A stretch of 64,000 bases of DNA. Origin: Brevibacillus panacihumi W25 (lineage in GTDB: Bacteria > Bacillota > Bacilli > Brevibacillales > Brevibacillaceae). This document shows, piece by piece, positions 1-9,310 of this stretch. The stretch spans positions 372,001 to 436,000 of the forward strand of contig NZ_KI629785.1 in assembly GCF_000503775.1 (NCBI RefSeq), read 5' to 3'. Within the stretch, counting starts at the first letter, position 1; the number at the start of each line of letters is the position of its first letter. The notes below the pieces were generated by a model. That model had not been told where the DNA came from, did not search any database, and saw nothing but the letters and a program-made list of their open reading frames with translations. A program made the translations under genes and the position numbers.

Positions 1-132
1 ATGCATTTCGGCAATTTCGCCGAGCGACAAATCATCCAGATAGTACAATTCCAGATATTCGCGCTGCTTTCCTTTCAGCAAGGGAGCGTAAAAGTCAAAC
101 AAGAGATTGACTTGATTGGTCTTCTCGAGCAT
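1..132 (-). CDS. ylxM: YlxM, SRP-associated DNA-binding protein (5' part only)
   Basis: Only the first 44 codons are in the window; the gene runs off the left edge. The N-terminus [19 protein letters not shown] followed by a [12 protein letters not shown] stretch is typical of the YlxM family, a small sigma-70 region-4-like helix-turn-helix protein usually encoded just before ffh. The ATG at 132 is preceded by AAAGGA at suitable spacing. It lies downstream of ftsY on the same strand, as in other Bacillales, and has its own promoter at 204-232. Its role in the signal recognition particle pathway is inferred from family and neighbours. Confidence 0.85.
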   Translation of the reverse strand, partial: MLEKTNQVNLLFDFYAPLLKGKQREYLELYYLDDLSLGEIAEMH

Positions 133-170
133 CGTAACCAATCCTTTGCTATGAGGTACTCGACTCCAAT

Positions 171-193
171 CTGTAAAGACATTTTCTTTACAG
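171..193 (-). promoter_or_regulatory. Perfect 9-bp hairpin in the ylxM leader
   Basis: CTGTAAAGA and TCTTTACAG pair perfectly around a 5-nt loop. The hairpin starts only a few bases after the predicted transcription start of the ylxM promoter, so it would sit at the very 5' end of the mRNA. It has no U-run. It may stabilise the 5' end of the transcript; that is inference. Confidence 0.5.
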
Positions 194-203
194 CACGTAG
201 TTT

Positions 204-232
204 ATAGTACCCAATTCCCAACCTAGTGTCAA
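204..232 (-). promoter_or_regulatory. Sigma-A promoter for ylxM(-ffh)
   Basis: On the minus strand TTGACA (227-232) and TACTAT (204-209) are separated by exactly 17 bp. The -35 is a perfect consensus and the -10 differs from TATAAT at two positions. It lies between the ftsY stop and the ylxM start, so ylxM and the expected downstream ffh can be transcribed independently of ftsY. Confidence 0.75.
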
Positions 233-282
233 GCATTTTTATTGACATATGAATTTCGCTTCATCGAATCAGACCATTCATG

Positions 283-1290
283 CTATCCCTGAGGGTTTTC
301 CGCTTCGGTCTCCTGTTGAATCAGCCCGGCAAACAAGGCGTGGACGAACTGCTCCGGATCAAACGGCTGCAGGTCATCCATTTTCTCGCCGAGGCCTACG
401 TACTTCACCGGAATGTTTAACTCATTGCGAATGGCGATGACGATGCCGCCTTTTGCCGTGCCGTCCAGCTTGGTCAGCACAATTCCGGTCACGCCAGCCG
501 ATTCGCCAAACGTCTTCGCCTGGGAAAGGGCATTTTGTCCCGTGGTCGCATCCAGCACAAGCAGTACTTCATGCGGCGCTCCGGGAAGCTCGCGGGCGAG
601 CACACGGTGCACCTTCGCCAGCTCCTCCATCAGGTTGACCTTGTTTTGCAGGCGGCCTGCCGTATCACACAGCAAAACGTCGACATTGCGCGACTTCGCT
701 GCCTGTACCGCGTCGTAGATCACGGCGGCGGGATCAGAGCCTTGCTGTTGCTTGATCACTTCCACACCGACGCGATCTCCCCAGACTTCCAGCTGTTCAA
801 TGGCTGCCGCACGGAAGGTGTCGCCTGCTGCCAGCAGCACTTTTTTTCCTTGCTGTTTGAACATATGCGCCATTTTCCCGATGGTGGTCGTTTTTCCGAC
901 GCCGTTTACCCCTACGAACAAAATGACGTTCAGGCGCCCGTCCTCGATGCGCAGCGCTGTGTCTGCTGCTTCATCGTTTTTCAGCAGAGCCACCAGTTTT
1001 TCCGAGAGAATCGGCTGCAGGTCAATGGCATTCTCGATTTTGTGTTTGCGGACTTCGCCGCGAAGCTCGTCGATCAACTCCATCACCGTATTGACGCCGA
1101 CATCGGAGGTGATCAGGATTTCTTCCAGTTCGTCAAAAAAGTCATCATCAATCTTTTTATAGCGGCGGACGAGGTCCTCTACCTTTTCTACCAGCAAATC
1201 TCTGGTTTTGGCGAGTCCATCGGTAAACTTCTGGGTTACCTCTTCCGACTTCTGCACAATCGCATCGCGAAGGCGTTTGAAAAAGCTCAT
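283..1290 (-). CDS. ftsY: Signal recognition particle receptor FtsY
   Basis: The SRP receptor GTPase docks ribosome-SRP complexes at the membrane. The 335-residue protein has the short basic N-terminus usual in Firmicutes, an N domain (about 30-110) and the NG GTPase core with GVNGVGKTT (P-loop, about 127-135), DTFRAAA, DTAGR and TKLDGTAKGG. Two ATGs lie two codons apart. An AAAGGA motif sits 2 nt from the first but about 8 nt from the second (1290), so the second is chosen. It directly follows smc (36 nt) and is probably co-transcribed with it. Confidence 0.97.
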   Translation of the reverse strand: MSFFKRLRDAIVQKSEEVTQKFTDGLAKTRDLLVEKVEDLVRRYKKIDDDFFDELEEILITSDVGVNTVMELIDELRGEVRKHKIENAIDLQPILSEKLVALLKNDEAADTALRIEDGRLNVILFVGVNGVGKTTTIGKMAHMFKQQGKKVLLAAGDTFRAAAIEQLEVWGDRVGVEVIKQQQGSDPAAVIYDAVQAAKSRNVDVLLCDTAGRLQNKVNLMEELAKVHRVLARELPGAPHEVLLVLDATTGQNALSQAKTFGESAGVTGIVLTKLDGTAKGGIVIAIRNELNIPVKYVGLGEKMDDLQPFDPEQFVHALFAGLIQQETEAENPQG

Positions 1291-1326
1291 CTTCATCTTC
1301 CTTTGACTGGTAATTTCGTGCAGGGC

Positions 1327-4300
1327 TTACGAAGCGGACTCGATGAACTTGCTGCTCTCCTCCAGTTTAACGGAAACCAGCTTGGAGACGCCACCCTCCT
1401 GCATCGTAATGCCGTACAGCACATCCGCACTCTCCATCGTTCCTTTGCGGTGGGTCACGCAGATAAACTGTGTCTGGCTGCTGAATTGGTGCATGTACTC
1501 GGCAAAACGGTTGACGTTGGCTTCGTCCAAAGCGGCTTCTACCTCGTCCAATACACAGAAAGGAACGGGCTTGACACGCAGAATCGCAAATAGCAATGCC
1601 ATGGCAGTCAGGGCACGCTCCCCACCCGACAGCAGGGCCAGGTTTTGCAGCTTTTTCCCTGGCGGCTGGGCGACGATATCAATCCCGGTCTCCAGCAAAT
1701 TCTCCGGGTTGGAGAGCACAAGATCAGCCCGTCCTCCCCCGAACAATGCAACGAAAACATCGCGGAACTGCTCCTGGATGGCATCGAAGGTCTCCTTGAA
1801 ACGTCTGGACATCTCCGTATCCATTTCCAAAATGACCTGATACAGCATTTCCTTGGCTTCATTCAAATCCGCTTCCTGCGTGCTTAAGAACTGCTGACGC
1901 TCATACAAGCGCTCGTACTCTTCAATCGCGCCCAGATTCACCGTACCCAGAGCCGCAATCTCTTTTTTCAGTCGGTTCACGATTTGCGTCTCGTCAGCGA
2001 TCTCACCGCGAGGCGGATACTTCATCTTCGCCAGATCGTAGCTCATTTCGTATTCTTCGGAGAGTTTGTTCAACAGGTGATCCAATTCTACCTCGCTGCG
2101 GTTTACCTTGACTTCTTCCTGATGCAGCTTGTCCTCCAGGGACTTAACCGCTTTGCGGATCTCTTTGACTTCCTGCTCCAACTGCTCCTGCCTGTGGAAT
2201 AGAGTGGCCCGCTCATTGCGCCGCTCCTGAATCAGTCCAGATACCCGTTCTTTATCCTGGCGAAGCTCGGCGATGGTCTCATCCAGCTTGCTTCCCGAGG
2301 ATTCATTGGTCTGCTCCAACTCATCCAGCGAGGCAAGCGTGGCATTCTGCTCGTCCCATTCTTTTTGCAGGGAGATTTTCTGTTCCAGCAACCGTTCTGT
2401 CTGCTCCTGACGAGATTGGTATTCCTGTCTCACCTGAGCATCCAATACCTTCAGGCTGGTAATCTTCTGGTTGATCTCTTCTTTTGATTCGAGCTGCTCC
2501 TGGCGCTTGGCTTCCGCTGCGGCAATCTGCTCCGTGAGTTCTTTTTCCTCTGCCACAAGCTTCGCCAGCTTTTCCTCCGTCGCCTTCTGCTTGACTAGCG
2601 CTTCTTCGGACTCGCGCAGATAGCCGTCGATTTCCTGCTCGACCAGCTTGGCCCGCTCTCCGATGGATTTCCCTTCGGACTCCACTTGCTGCAGCAGTCC
2701 TTTGACTTCCTGCTCCTTCAAGCGCAGCGCTTCACCCTGGCTGCGAAGCGTCTCTTGCTCCTGCTCTCTTAGCTGCTGTTGCTGTGCCAGTTGTTCCATA
2801 AGGGTAGTATGCCCAGAAATTGCCTGATCGATCTGTCCCATTTGCGCTTCCAGCTCTTCCGCCTGGCGGTTTCGGCCGAGAAGATTGGTCGTGTTCTTTT
2901 TCAGCGCTCCACCCGTCATGGAACCGCCGGCGTTGACGATATCCCCTTCAAGCGTAACGACCCGGTAGCGATAGCCCAAGGTGCGTGCGACTTGGTTCGC
3001 CTGCTCCAGCGTTTGTGTGACGATGACATTGCCCAGCAGAGATTCAAAAATCGGACGATACGTCGCTTCAAAGCTCACCAGCTCGCTCGCGATGCCGACG
3101 ACCCCGGCTTCTTTCTCCAGGCGGCGCTTGTCCTCTGCCTGAATGCTGCGAGAACGAATGACATCAAGCGGAAGGAAGGTAGCCCGTCCGGCATTGTGTT
3201 GCTTCAGGTACGCGATCGCTGCACGTCCCGCCGCTTCATTTTCCACGACGACGTTCTGCAGTGCGCCGCCCAGTGCCACTTCCACTGCCGTTTCCACCTG
3301 CTGCGGCACAACAACCAGTTCAGCTACTGCTCCATGAATCCCGGAAAAGCCGCGTTCACGCGCTTTCAGGATTTCTTTGACACCTTGCTGAAAACCTGCG
3401 AACTCCGACTGCATCTCGCGCAGCAAATCCAGACGCGATTTGGCGGATTCCCGCTTCTGCTCCAACTGGCGCAGCTCTTTGCGAGCCTGCTCGGATGCAG
3501 ACTGTCCCTCGCGTACTTGGTCCATGAGATCCTTATATTTTTCCAGCGTATCGTGGATCGCCTGATCGATCTCACGGAGCTGCTCTTGCAGTTCATTGCG
3601 CTTTTCTTGCCGCTGCTGTTCTTCTTGCTCCAGCCGTTCCTTTTCGACGCGTTGCCGGTCCATGCGGGCTTGGCTGGTCTGCACAAGCTGCTGCTGATGG
3701 CGAATGTCGTTGCGCAGGTTCGCCATTTCATTGAGCTTTTCGAAATAATCGCTTTTCAGCCTCTCCACATCGTCTGTCAGGGATTGGACCATAGCGTAAA
3801 ACTGGTCCTCCGCCTCCTTCAGTGCGGAACGGGCGTTACTCATTTTCTGCTTGGCTTCCTCCGCACGCTTGGTTTCTTCGGCGAGTTCCGTCTCCAAGGC
3901 ATGTTGTTTTTCCGTGATCCGGTGCATATGCTCCATCGTCTGCTGGCGGTTGGCACTCAGATTGCGCATCCGCTCGCGCAGAACCTCGCGCTGTCCCTCG
4001 ACCTTCTCCGCCTCTTCACTGACGGTCAACAGCACTTGCTGCAGCTCTTCAATCGATTGATCGATCTGCGACACATGAAAACGGGCTTGCTCCAGGTCTG
4101 CTTCCTGCTTTGAGGCTTGAGACGTTTGGCCGACAAGCTGTTCTTGTAGTTCCTGTACACGAGCCGAAGCCTCTTCCCATTTTTGGTGGGCTGCCTCAAT
4201 CTGCTGGACGTAGAGCGCTACCTCGTGTTCGACCAGTTCGCTATGCAATTCCTGATATGTGCGGGCTGTCCTGGCCTGCTCCTGCAACGGACCGATCTGC

Positions 4301-4899
4301 TCCGTAATTTCACTTACGATATCGTGGATACGGACAAGGTTCTGCTCCGTGTCCGCCAGTTTTTTCTCAGCCTCGCGCTTGCGGGTTTTGTATTTGACAA
4401 TCCCTGCCGCCTCTTCAAAGATCCCTCTGCGGTCCTCGGATTTGGTGCTGAGAATCTCCTCAATCTTTCCTTGTCCAATGATCGAGTACGCTTCTTTTCC
4501 CAATCCCGTATCCATGAACAGTTCCATGATGTCCTTCAAGCGGCAGGCACGATTGTTTATGTAATATTCACTTTCCCCGGAACGGTAGACCCGGCGCGTC
4601 ACGGACACTTCCGAATACTCCACATCGAGCGAACGGTCTGTATTGTCCAAGGTTAAGGTAACTTCTGCAAAATTGACCGGCTTTCGTGTATCGCTGCCGG
4701 CAAAGATGATATCTTCCATTTTCGCCCCGCGCAGGGATTTGGCGCTTTGTTCGCCAAGCACCCAGCGAATCGAATCGGATACATTGCTTTTCCCGCTCCC
4801 ATTCGGGCCTACAACAGCCGTTACTCCGGGAACGAATTCCAGCTCTGTCCGATCGGCAAAGGATTTGAACCCTGCCAGTTCCAGGCGTTTCAAATACAT
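1327..4899 (-). CDS. smc: Chromosome segregation protein SMC
   Basis: A 1190-residue structural-maintenance-of-chromosomes ATPase, the core of the SMC-ScpAB complex that compacts and segregates the nucleoid. The N-terminus MYLKRLELAGFKSF is followed by Walker A GPNGSGKSN (about 31-39). Two long Gln/Glu/Lys-rich coiled coils flank a hinge at about 510-670 with GGALQNVVVE and GGSMTGG. The C-terminal head carries LSGGERALTA and the Walker B VLDEVEAALDEAN. The ATG at 4899 has GGAGG about 9 nt upstream; an in-frame start 17 codons earlier lacks one. Length is normal for the family. Confidence 0.98.
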   Translation of the reverse strand: MYLKRLELAGFKSFADRTELEFVPGVTAVVGPNGSGKSNVSDSIRWVLGEQSAKSLRGAKMEDIIFAGSDTRKPVNFAEVTLTLDNTDRSLDVEYSEVSVTRRVYRSGESEYYINNRACRLKDIMELFMDTGLGKEAYSIIGQGKIEEILSTKSEDRRGIFEEAAGIVKYKTRKREAEKKLADTEQNLVRIHDIVSEITEQIGPLQEQARTARTYQELHSELVEHEVALYVQQIEAAHQKWEEASARVQELQEQLVGQTSQASKQEADLEQARFHVSQIDQSIEELQQVLLTVSEEAEKVEGQREVLRERMRNLSANRQQTMEHMHRITEKQHALETELAEETKRAEEAKQKMSNARSALKEAEDQFYAMVQSLTDDVERLKSDYFEKLNEMANLRNDIRHQQQLVQTSQARMDRQRVEKERLEQEEQQRQEKRNELQEQLREIDQAIHDTLEKYKDLMDQVREGQSASEQARKELRQLEQKRESAKSRLDLLREMQSEFAGFQQGVKEILKARERGFSGIHGAVAELVVVPQQVETAVEVALGGALQNVVVENEAAGRAAIAYLKQHNAGRATFLPLDVIRSRSIQAEDKRRLEKEAGVVGIASELVSFEATYRPIFESLLGNVIVTQTLEQANQVARTLGYRYRVVTLEGDIVNAGGSMTGGALKKNTTNLLGRNRQAEELEAQMGQIDQAISGHTTLMEQLAQQQQLREQEQETLRSQGEALRLKEQEVKGLLQQVESEGKSIGERAKLVEQEIDGYLRESEEALVKQKATEEKLAKLVAEEKELTEQIAAAEAKRQEQLESKEEINQKITSLKVLDAQVRQEYQSRQEQTERLLEQKISLQKEWDEQNATLASLDELEQTNESSGSKLDETIAELRQDKERVSGLIQERRNERATLFHRQEQLEQEVKEIRKAVKSLEDKLHQEEVKVNRSEVELDHLLNKLSEEYEMSYDLAKMKYPPRGEIADETQIVNRLKKEIAALGTVNLGAIEEYERLYERQQFLSTQEADLNEAKEMLYQVILEMDTEMSRRFKETFDAIQEQFRDVFVALFGGGRADLVLSNPENLLETGIDIVAQPPGKKLQNLALLSGGERALTAMALLFAILRVKPVPFCVLDEVEAALDEANVNRFAEYMHQFSSQTQFICVTHRKGTMESADVLYGITMQEGGVSKLVSVKLEESSKFIESAS

Positions 4900-5008
4900 A
4901 CGGATGGTCCTCCTTCTATCGCAAAAAAGCTGGTCCCTTCTCACTGGCACGATCCTTCTCGTGCAGAAGGGGTCAGGGTTTCTTTCGTGAGCTTAGAGCC
5001 GCATCCCT

Positions 5009-5042
5009 AAAAGAAAGCCCCTGTATGTACAGGAGCTTCTTT
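5009..5042 (-). terminator. Terminator-like hairpin between rnc and smc
   Basis: On the minus strand AAGCTCCTGTA pairs with TACAGGGGCTT around a 2-nt turn, with one G-U pair, and is followed by TCTTTT. It is the second hairpin between rnc and smc and could separate the fab-rnc transcript from smc-ftsY. Confidence 0.55.
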
Positions 5043-5131
5043 CACGAAGAGAGCATTCTCTATCAGTTTAACATAGAGGGAGACAACACGCAGTAGTTTC
5101 CCAGCCGTTTGCCGTGAATTATTCGGGCGTG

Positions 5132-5181
5132 AAGCAAAAAACCGTACTCCCTCTGTCCAGAGATCATACGACTTTTTGCTT
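5132..5181 (-). terminator. Long hairpin just after rnc
   Basis: Starting 2 nt after the rnc stop, the minus-strand transcript can form 15 consecutive pairs between AAGCAAAAAGTCGTA and TACGGTTTTTTGCTT (two are G-U), topped by an internal loop and CTCTG/CAGAG. The plus-strand transcript would have two A-C mismatches, so the structure belongs to the rnc mRNA. It holds a T6 run inside the right arm and may act as terminator, 3' stabiliser or RNase III substrate. Confidence 0.55.
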
Positions 5182-5183
5182 CC

Positions 5184-5924
5184 CTATTTCGCGCCCAGCT
5201 TGATCAAAGCGCGAGCCGCGGCTTGCTGTTCGGCTTCCTTTTTGGATCGGCCTGTTCCAACGCCCAACGAACGGCTATTCAGCAGAACCTCCGAGACAAA
5301 TTCGCGGTTGTGAGCCGGACCTTTCTCTTCGACGATTCGGTACTGAATATCTCCCAGATTGTCTTGTTGTACAAATTCCTGCAATTGGCTTTTGAAGTCT
5401 GTAACCTGGGCGAACTCCCCTTTATCCACACGGGGATACACGTATTTTTCCATAAAGGCGAAAACAGCGTCCAATCCTTGATCCAGATACAGGGCTCCGA
5501 CAAAGGCCTCAAACACGTCCGCCAACAGGGCTGGACGCTGTCTTCCTCCTGTAAGCTCTTCCCCTTTTCCCAGCAGAACGAGATCACCAAACTGGAGCAG
5601 TTCGGCAAACTTGACCAATGACGGTTCACAGACAATCGCTGCACGGAGTTTCGTCATTTCCCCTTCGCTCATCTTGGGGAATGTCTTGTAAAGAAACTGG
5701 GAAACAGTCAATTCCAGTACGGCATCGCCTAAAAACTCCAGCCGTTCATTATCCTGTATCCGTTTGCCACGTTGCTCGTTCACGTAGGAAGAATGGGTGA
5801 ATGCCTGCCGCAAAACGCTCTCATCATGAAAACGAACGCCTAGTTTTTCCTGCAGCCGTGCAAAATTCATCACCCTCACCACCAATTCAGGAGACTTCCT
5901 ACTTTTTCGCTCAGTAGGACTCAT
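5184..5924 (-). CDS. rnc: Ribonuclease III
   Basis: Double-strand-specific endoribonuclease that processes rRNA precursors and structured mRNAs. In 246 residues it has the RNase III signature [14 protein letters not shown] (about 59-72), the downstream acidic active-site stretch [16 protein letters not shown], and a C-terminal dsRNA-binding domain with GPAHNREF and KKEAEQQAA. The ATG immediately follows the fabF stop, with GAGG 5 nt upstream; another in-frame Met 18 codons later is possible but less well spaced. Tail position in the fab operon is typical for Bacillales. Confidence 0.96.
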   Translation of the reverse strand: MSPTERKSRKSPELVVRVMNFARLQEKLGVRFHDESVLRQAFTHSSYVNEQRGKRIQDNERLEFLGDAVLELTVSQFLYKTFPKMSEGEMTKLRAAIVCEPSLVKFAELLQFGDLVLLGKGEELTGGRQRPALLADVFEAFVGALYLDQGLDAVFAFMEKYVYPRVDKGEFAQVTDFKSQLQEFVQQDNLGDIQYRIVEEKGPAHNREFVSEVLLNSRSLGVGTGRSKKEAEQQAAARALIKLGAK

Positions 5925-7166
5925 TTAGGCCTCGTATCTTTTTAAGATAATGGTTGCATTGTGCCCGCCAAATCCGAATGTATTCGTCAGAGCGACTTGA
6001 ACTTCGGACTTGCGTGCCTGGTTGGGAACATAATCGAGATCACATTCAGGATCAGGGTTCTCCAGGTTAATGGTTGGCGGCAAAATCTGATCGCGCAACG
6101 CGAATGCTGAAGCGATTGTCTCAATCCCGCCGGTCGCACCCAGCAGATGGCCTGTCATCGATTTGGTCGAGCTGACGGCCAGCTTGTAGGCATGTTCACC
6201 GAAAACGGACTTGATGGCTTGTGTCTCGGCGACATCCCCTGCGTCTGTGGAGGTTCCGTGCGCGTTGATGTAATCGACCTCTTCTGGTGCGATCCCGGCA
6301 TCTTGCAAGGCGTTCGTCATGCAACGAGCGGCTCCTTCGCCTCCCGGAGACGGTGCGGTAATATGAAACGCGTCTGCGCTCATGCCGTATCCAATCACTT
6401 CTGCGAGAATCGTGGCTCCGCGCTTTTTCGCGAATTCCAGCTCCTCGAGAATGACAACGCCCGCACCCTCACCCATGACAAAACCATCCCGGTCCTTGTC
6501 AAAAGGACGACTTGCTTTTTCTGGCTCTTCATTGCGCGTGGACATGGCTTTCGCGGAGCAGAAACCGGCAAATGCCATCGGACGGATCGTCGCCTCAGCA
6601 CCACCTGCAATCATCGCATCCGCTTGACCAAGCTGGATCAGTCGGAACGCATCGCCGATCGCATTGGTCCCTGTAGCACAAGCCGTGATCGCACTTGAGG
6701 TAGGTCCCTTCGCCCCGTATTGGATCGATACCGCTCCAGATGCCATGTTGGCGATCAACATCGGAATGAAGAAAGGACTCACTCTGCGCGGGCCTTTATC
6801 CAACAGTACCTTGTGCTGATCTTCCCACGTGGACAAGCCGCCAATCCCCGATCCGATGTATACACCCACTCGTTCCGCATTTTCGGCCGTAATTTCCAGC
6901 TTGGCGTCTTCCACAGCCATCTTGGCAGCAGCGAGTCCAAACTGAACGAATCGGTCTGTACGTCGAATCTCTTTTTTATCCATATACTGTTCTGGATCAA
7001 AATCTGTCACTTCACCCGCGATCTTGGTCGGGTAATCAGTCGTATCGAAGGAGGTTACAGGCTTGATTCCCGATTTGCCCTCGATCAGATTGTTCCAGAA
7101 TGTTTCCTTGTCATTCCCCACCGGAGAAATGACGCCAACGCCGGTAATCACCACTCTGCGCTTCAT
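5925..7166 (-). CDS. fabF: 3-oxoacyl-[ACP] synthase II FabF
   Basis: Condensing enzyme that elongates acyl-ACP with malonyl-ACP in type II fatty-acid synthesis. The 413-residue protein begins [11 protein letters not shown] and has the Cys-His-His triad: TACATGTNA (Cys about 164), [11 protein letters not shown] (His) and [11 protein letters not shown] (His), plus the C-terminal [10 protein letters not shown]. The ATG at 7166 follows GAGGTGA. A GTG three codons earlier lies inside that ribosome-binding site and is rejected. It is the last fab gene of the operon and is separated from acpP by a hairpin. Confidence 0.97.
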   Translation of the reverse strand: MKRRVVITGVGVISPVGNDKETFWNNLIEGKSGIKPVTSFDTTDYPTKIAGEVTDFDPEQYMDKKEIRRTDRFVQFGLAAAKMAVEDAKLEITAENAERVGVYIGSGIGGLSTWEDQHKVLLDKGPRRVSPFFIPMLIANMASGAVSIQYGAKGPTSSAITACATGTNAIGDAFRLIQLGQADAMIAGGAEATIRPMAFAGFCSAKAMSTRNEEPEKASRPFDKDRDGFVMGEGAGVVILEELEFAKKRGATILAEVIGYGMSADAFHITAPSPGGEGAARCMTNALQDAGIAPEEVDYINAHGTSTDAGDVAETQAIKSVFGEHAYKLAVSSTKSMTGHLLGATGGIETIASAFALRDQILPPTINLENPDPECDLDYVPNQARKSEVQVALTNTFGFGGHNATIILKRYEA

Positions 7167-7285
7167 TACGATCACCTCTATGAAAGTCAGCCCTTGGGCT
7201 ATCTCTTCTGATTATCTATTTTCAACATGTCTGCACAAGACCCGCAGACAAAATAAATCGTTCATGAAACAGCGTCAATGAAGGA

Positions 7286-7311
7286 GAAGTCCCGCATGCA
7301 AACGGGACTTC
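7286..7311 (-). promoter_or_regulatory. Hairpin between acpP and fabF
   Basis: A perfect 9-bp stem GAAGTCCCG/CGGGACTTC with an 8-nt loop lies in the 157-nt gap after acpP. There is only a weak T tract after it. It could be a partial terminator or a 3' stabiliser giving acpP more mRNA than fabF; this is inference from its position. Confidence 0.5.
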
Positions 7312-7323
7312 CAACTGATGGAT

Positions 7324-7557
7324 CTACTTGTGAGATTCTATGTATTTAACAACCTCACCAACAGTAGTGATCTTTTCAGCATCTTCGTCAGAAATCTCCA
7401 AATCGAACTCGTCTTCCAATTCCATTACGAGTTCTACTACATCCAGGGAGTCAGCGCCCAGATCTTCTTTGAAAGAAGCTTCCAAAGTAATTTTGGACTC
7501 ATCTACACCCAGACGATCGACGATGATTTTCTTCACGCGCTCCAATGTATCTGCCAT
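7324..7557 (-). CDS. acpP: Acyl carrier protein
   Basis: A 77-residue, strongly acidic carrier of fatty-acyl intermediates. The 4'-phosphopantetheine attachment motif [10 protein letters not shown] places the modified serine at residue 37. A strong ribosome-binding site, GGGGGTGAAGG, precedes the ATG, in keeping with the high abundance of ACP. It lies between fabG and fabF as in other Bacillales fab operons. Confidence 0.98.
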   Translation of the reverse strand: MADTLERVKKIIVDRLGVDESKITLEASFKEDLGADSLDVVELVMELEDEFDLEISDEDAEKITTVGEVVKYIESHK

Positions 7558-7625
7558 TAACCTTCACCCCCTCTCCCGTATTATAGTGGATGAGCATGTA
7601 AAAAACCAGTTTTGAGAAAGCTGGA

Positions 7626-8366
7626 TTACATATACATGCCGCCGTCTACATGCAAGGTTTGACCTGTCATGTAATTGGCTGCGTCAGAAGCCAGGAATAC
7701 CACGACATTCGCAATATCATCCGTCTGTCCGAGACGTCCCAGAGGGATTTGGCCGATAAGACCAGCCTTTACATCTTCTGGCAAGACAGCTGTCATCTCG
7801 GTGTCGATAAAGCCAGGAGCAACCGCGTTGACGGTGATGCCACGTGTCGCAAGTTCTTTCGCTGCCGTCTTGGTCAAGCCGATGACACCGGCCTTCGCTG
7901 CTACATAGTTGGCTTGGCCCGGGTTGCCCAATACTCCGACGACGGACGTGATATTAATAATCTTGCCGGAGCGCTGCTTCATCATCGGACGGGTAGCGGC
8001 CTTCAGGCAATTGAAAACACCTTTGAGATTGGTGTCGATCACCGCATCCCACTCTTCCTCTTTCATGCGCATGAGCAGGTTGTCACGCGTGATTCCTGCG
8101 TTGTTGACGAGAATGTCGAGACTGCCGAAGTGCTCCAATGCCGTCTTGAACATCTCATTGACTTCTTCGCTGTCGGATACGTTGGCACGGATCATGATCG
8201 CATCACGTCCCAAAGCTTTTACCTGAGCAACAGTTTCACTCGCCGCCCCTTCGCTCCCCGCGTAGTTGACGACGATGTTGGCGCCGGCTTCAGCCAGCTT
8301 CAGAGCGATCGCCCGGCCAATCCCGCGAGATGCCCCTGTCACCAATGCCGTTTTTCCTGTTAGCAT
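7626..8366 (-). CDS. fabG: 3-oxoacyl-[ACP] reductase FabG
   Basis: NADPH-dependent short-chain dehydrogenase/reductase that reduces 3-ketoacyl-ACP. The 246 residues carry [10 protein letters not shown] (Rossmann glycine motif, about 10-19), NNAG (about 88-91), the catalytic Ser in NITSVVG and YVAAKAG (Tyr-x3-Lys), then the C-terminal VDGGMYM. The ATG overlaps the end of fabD by 7 nt, indicating translational coupling. Confidence 0.96.
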   Translation of the reverse strand: MLTGKTALVTGASRGIGRAIALKLAEAGANIVVNYAGSEGAASETVAQVKALGRDAIMIRANVSDSEEVNEMFKTALEHFGSLDILVNNAGITRDNLLMRMKEEEWDAVIDTNLKGVFNCLKAATRPMMKQRSGKIINITSVVGVLGNPGQANYVAAKAGVIGLTKTAAKELATRGITVNAVAPGFIDTEMTAVLPEDVKAGLIGQIPLGRLGQTDDIANVVVFLASDAANYMTGQTLHVDGGMYM

Positions 8367-9310
8367 ACCTTCCCTCCGTTCAATAGCTCTGTCAAGGATT
8401 CTCCATCTTGAACCGATAGAATTGTCGTCTCAGCAGGAGCGATTTTCTTGATCAGCCCTGAGAGAACTTTTCCTGGTCCGATCTCGACAAAAGTCGTAAC
8501 CCCCTGCTCCACCATCCATTGCACGGAATCTTCCCAAAGCACAGGAGCCGAGACTTGCTTGACCAGACTGTCTACAATCACAGCCGCCTCAGATACTGGG
8601 CGCGCTGTTACGTTTGCCACAACTGGCACCTTCGCGTCCGCGACCGTAACCCCAGCCAGAACGCCATGCAGTTTGTCAGCCGCAGGACTCATCAGGCTCG
8701 AGTGGAAGGGACCGCTCACATTGAGAGGCAACACCCGTTTGGCCCCTGCTGCCTTCGCCTTTTCCCCAGCTTGCTTGACGCCTTCGGCAGAGCCGGAGAT
8801 GACGATTTGTCCAGGGGAGTTGAGGTTTGCCAATTGTACAGGATGCCCCGCTGCCGTCACTTCCTCACAGACAGCATGCAGCTCGGCGCGGTCCAGGTTT
8901 AATACCGCAGCCATCGCGCCTTCTCCAGCTGGTACTGCTTCCTCCATAAACTGCCCGCGGGCGCGAACGGTTTTTACCGCATCTGCAAAAGAGAGCGCGC
9001 CTGCTGCGACCAATGCCGAATACTCACCCAAGCTGTGTCCAGCCACAAAATCCGGTGTAAAATCGGGGCGCTGCTCCCGAAACGCAGCCAGTACCGCGAT
9101 GCTCGCTGTCAAGATTGCAGGCTGTGTATTGGCTGTCAATTTCAGTTCTTCTTCTGGTCCTTGAAAGCAAAGCTCGGACAAGGAAAAACCAAGCGCTTCA
9201 TCCGCCTGCTGGAAAATGGAGCGGGCCGCTTCTGACTGTTCTGACAGAGCCTGCCCCATCCCCACAAACTGCGATCCCTGTCCAGGGAACACGAACGCTA
9301 CTTTTCCCAT
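8360..9310 (-). CDS. fabD: Malonyl-CoA:ACP transacylase FabD
   Basis: Transfers malonyl from CoA to ACP to feed elongation. The 316-residue protein opens with [14 protein letters not shown], has the nucleophile motif GHSLGE (Ser about 89-90) and the histidine in GPFHSSLM. The ATG at 9310 overlaps the fabH stop (TAATG) and has GGGAG upstream, so the longer open frame is not used. Length is as expected for FabD. Confidence 0.97.
   Translation of the reverse strand: MGKVAFVFPGQGSQFVGMGQALSEQSEAARSIFQQADEALGFSLSELCFQGPEEELKLTANTQPAILTASIAVLAAFREQRPDFTPDFVAGHSLGEYSALVAAGALSFADAVKTVRARGQFMEEAVPAGEGAMAAVLNLDRAELHAVCEEVTAAGHPVQLANLNSPGQIVISGSAEGVKQAGEKAKAAGAKRVLPLNVSGPFHSSLMSPAADKLHGVLAGVTVADAKVPVVANVTARPVSEAAVIVDSLVKQVSAPVLWEDSVQWMVEQGVTTFVEIGPGKVLSGLIKKIAPAETTILSVQDGESLTELLNGGKVC

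Noticed and set aside
1-207. Plus-strand 68-codon frame at the left edge
   Set aside because: The minus strand encodes the conserved YlxM N-terminus and its promoter; the plus frame has no support.
535-1593. 352-codon plus-strand open frame opposite ftsY and smc
   Set aside because: It lies antisense to two conserved genes, has no ribosome-binding site and no recognisable motif; high GC in third positions explains it.
2779-4113. 444-codon plus-strand open frame opposite smc
   Set aside because: Its Leu/Gln/His-rich translation mirrors the coiled-coil codons of smc on the other strand.
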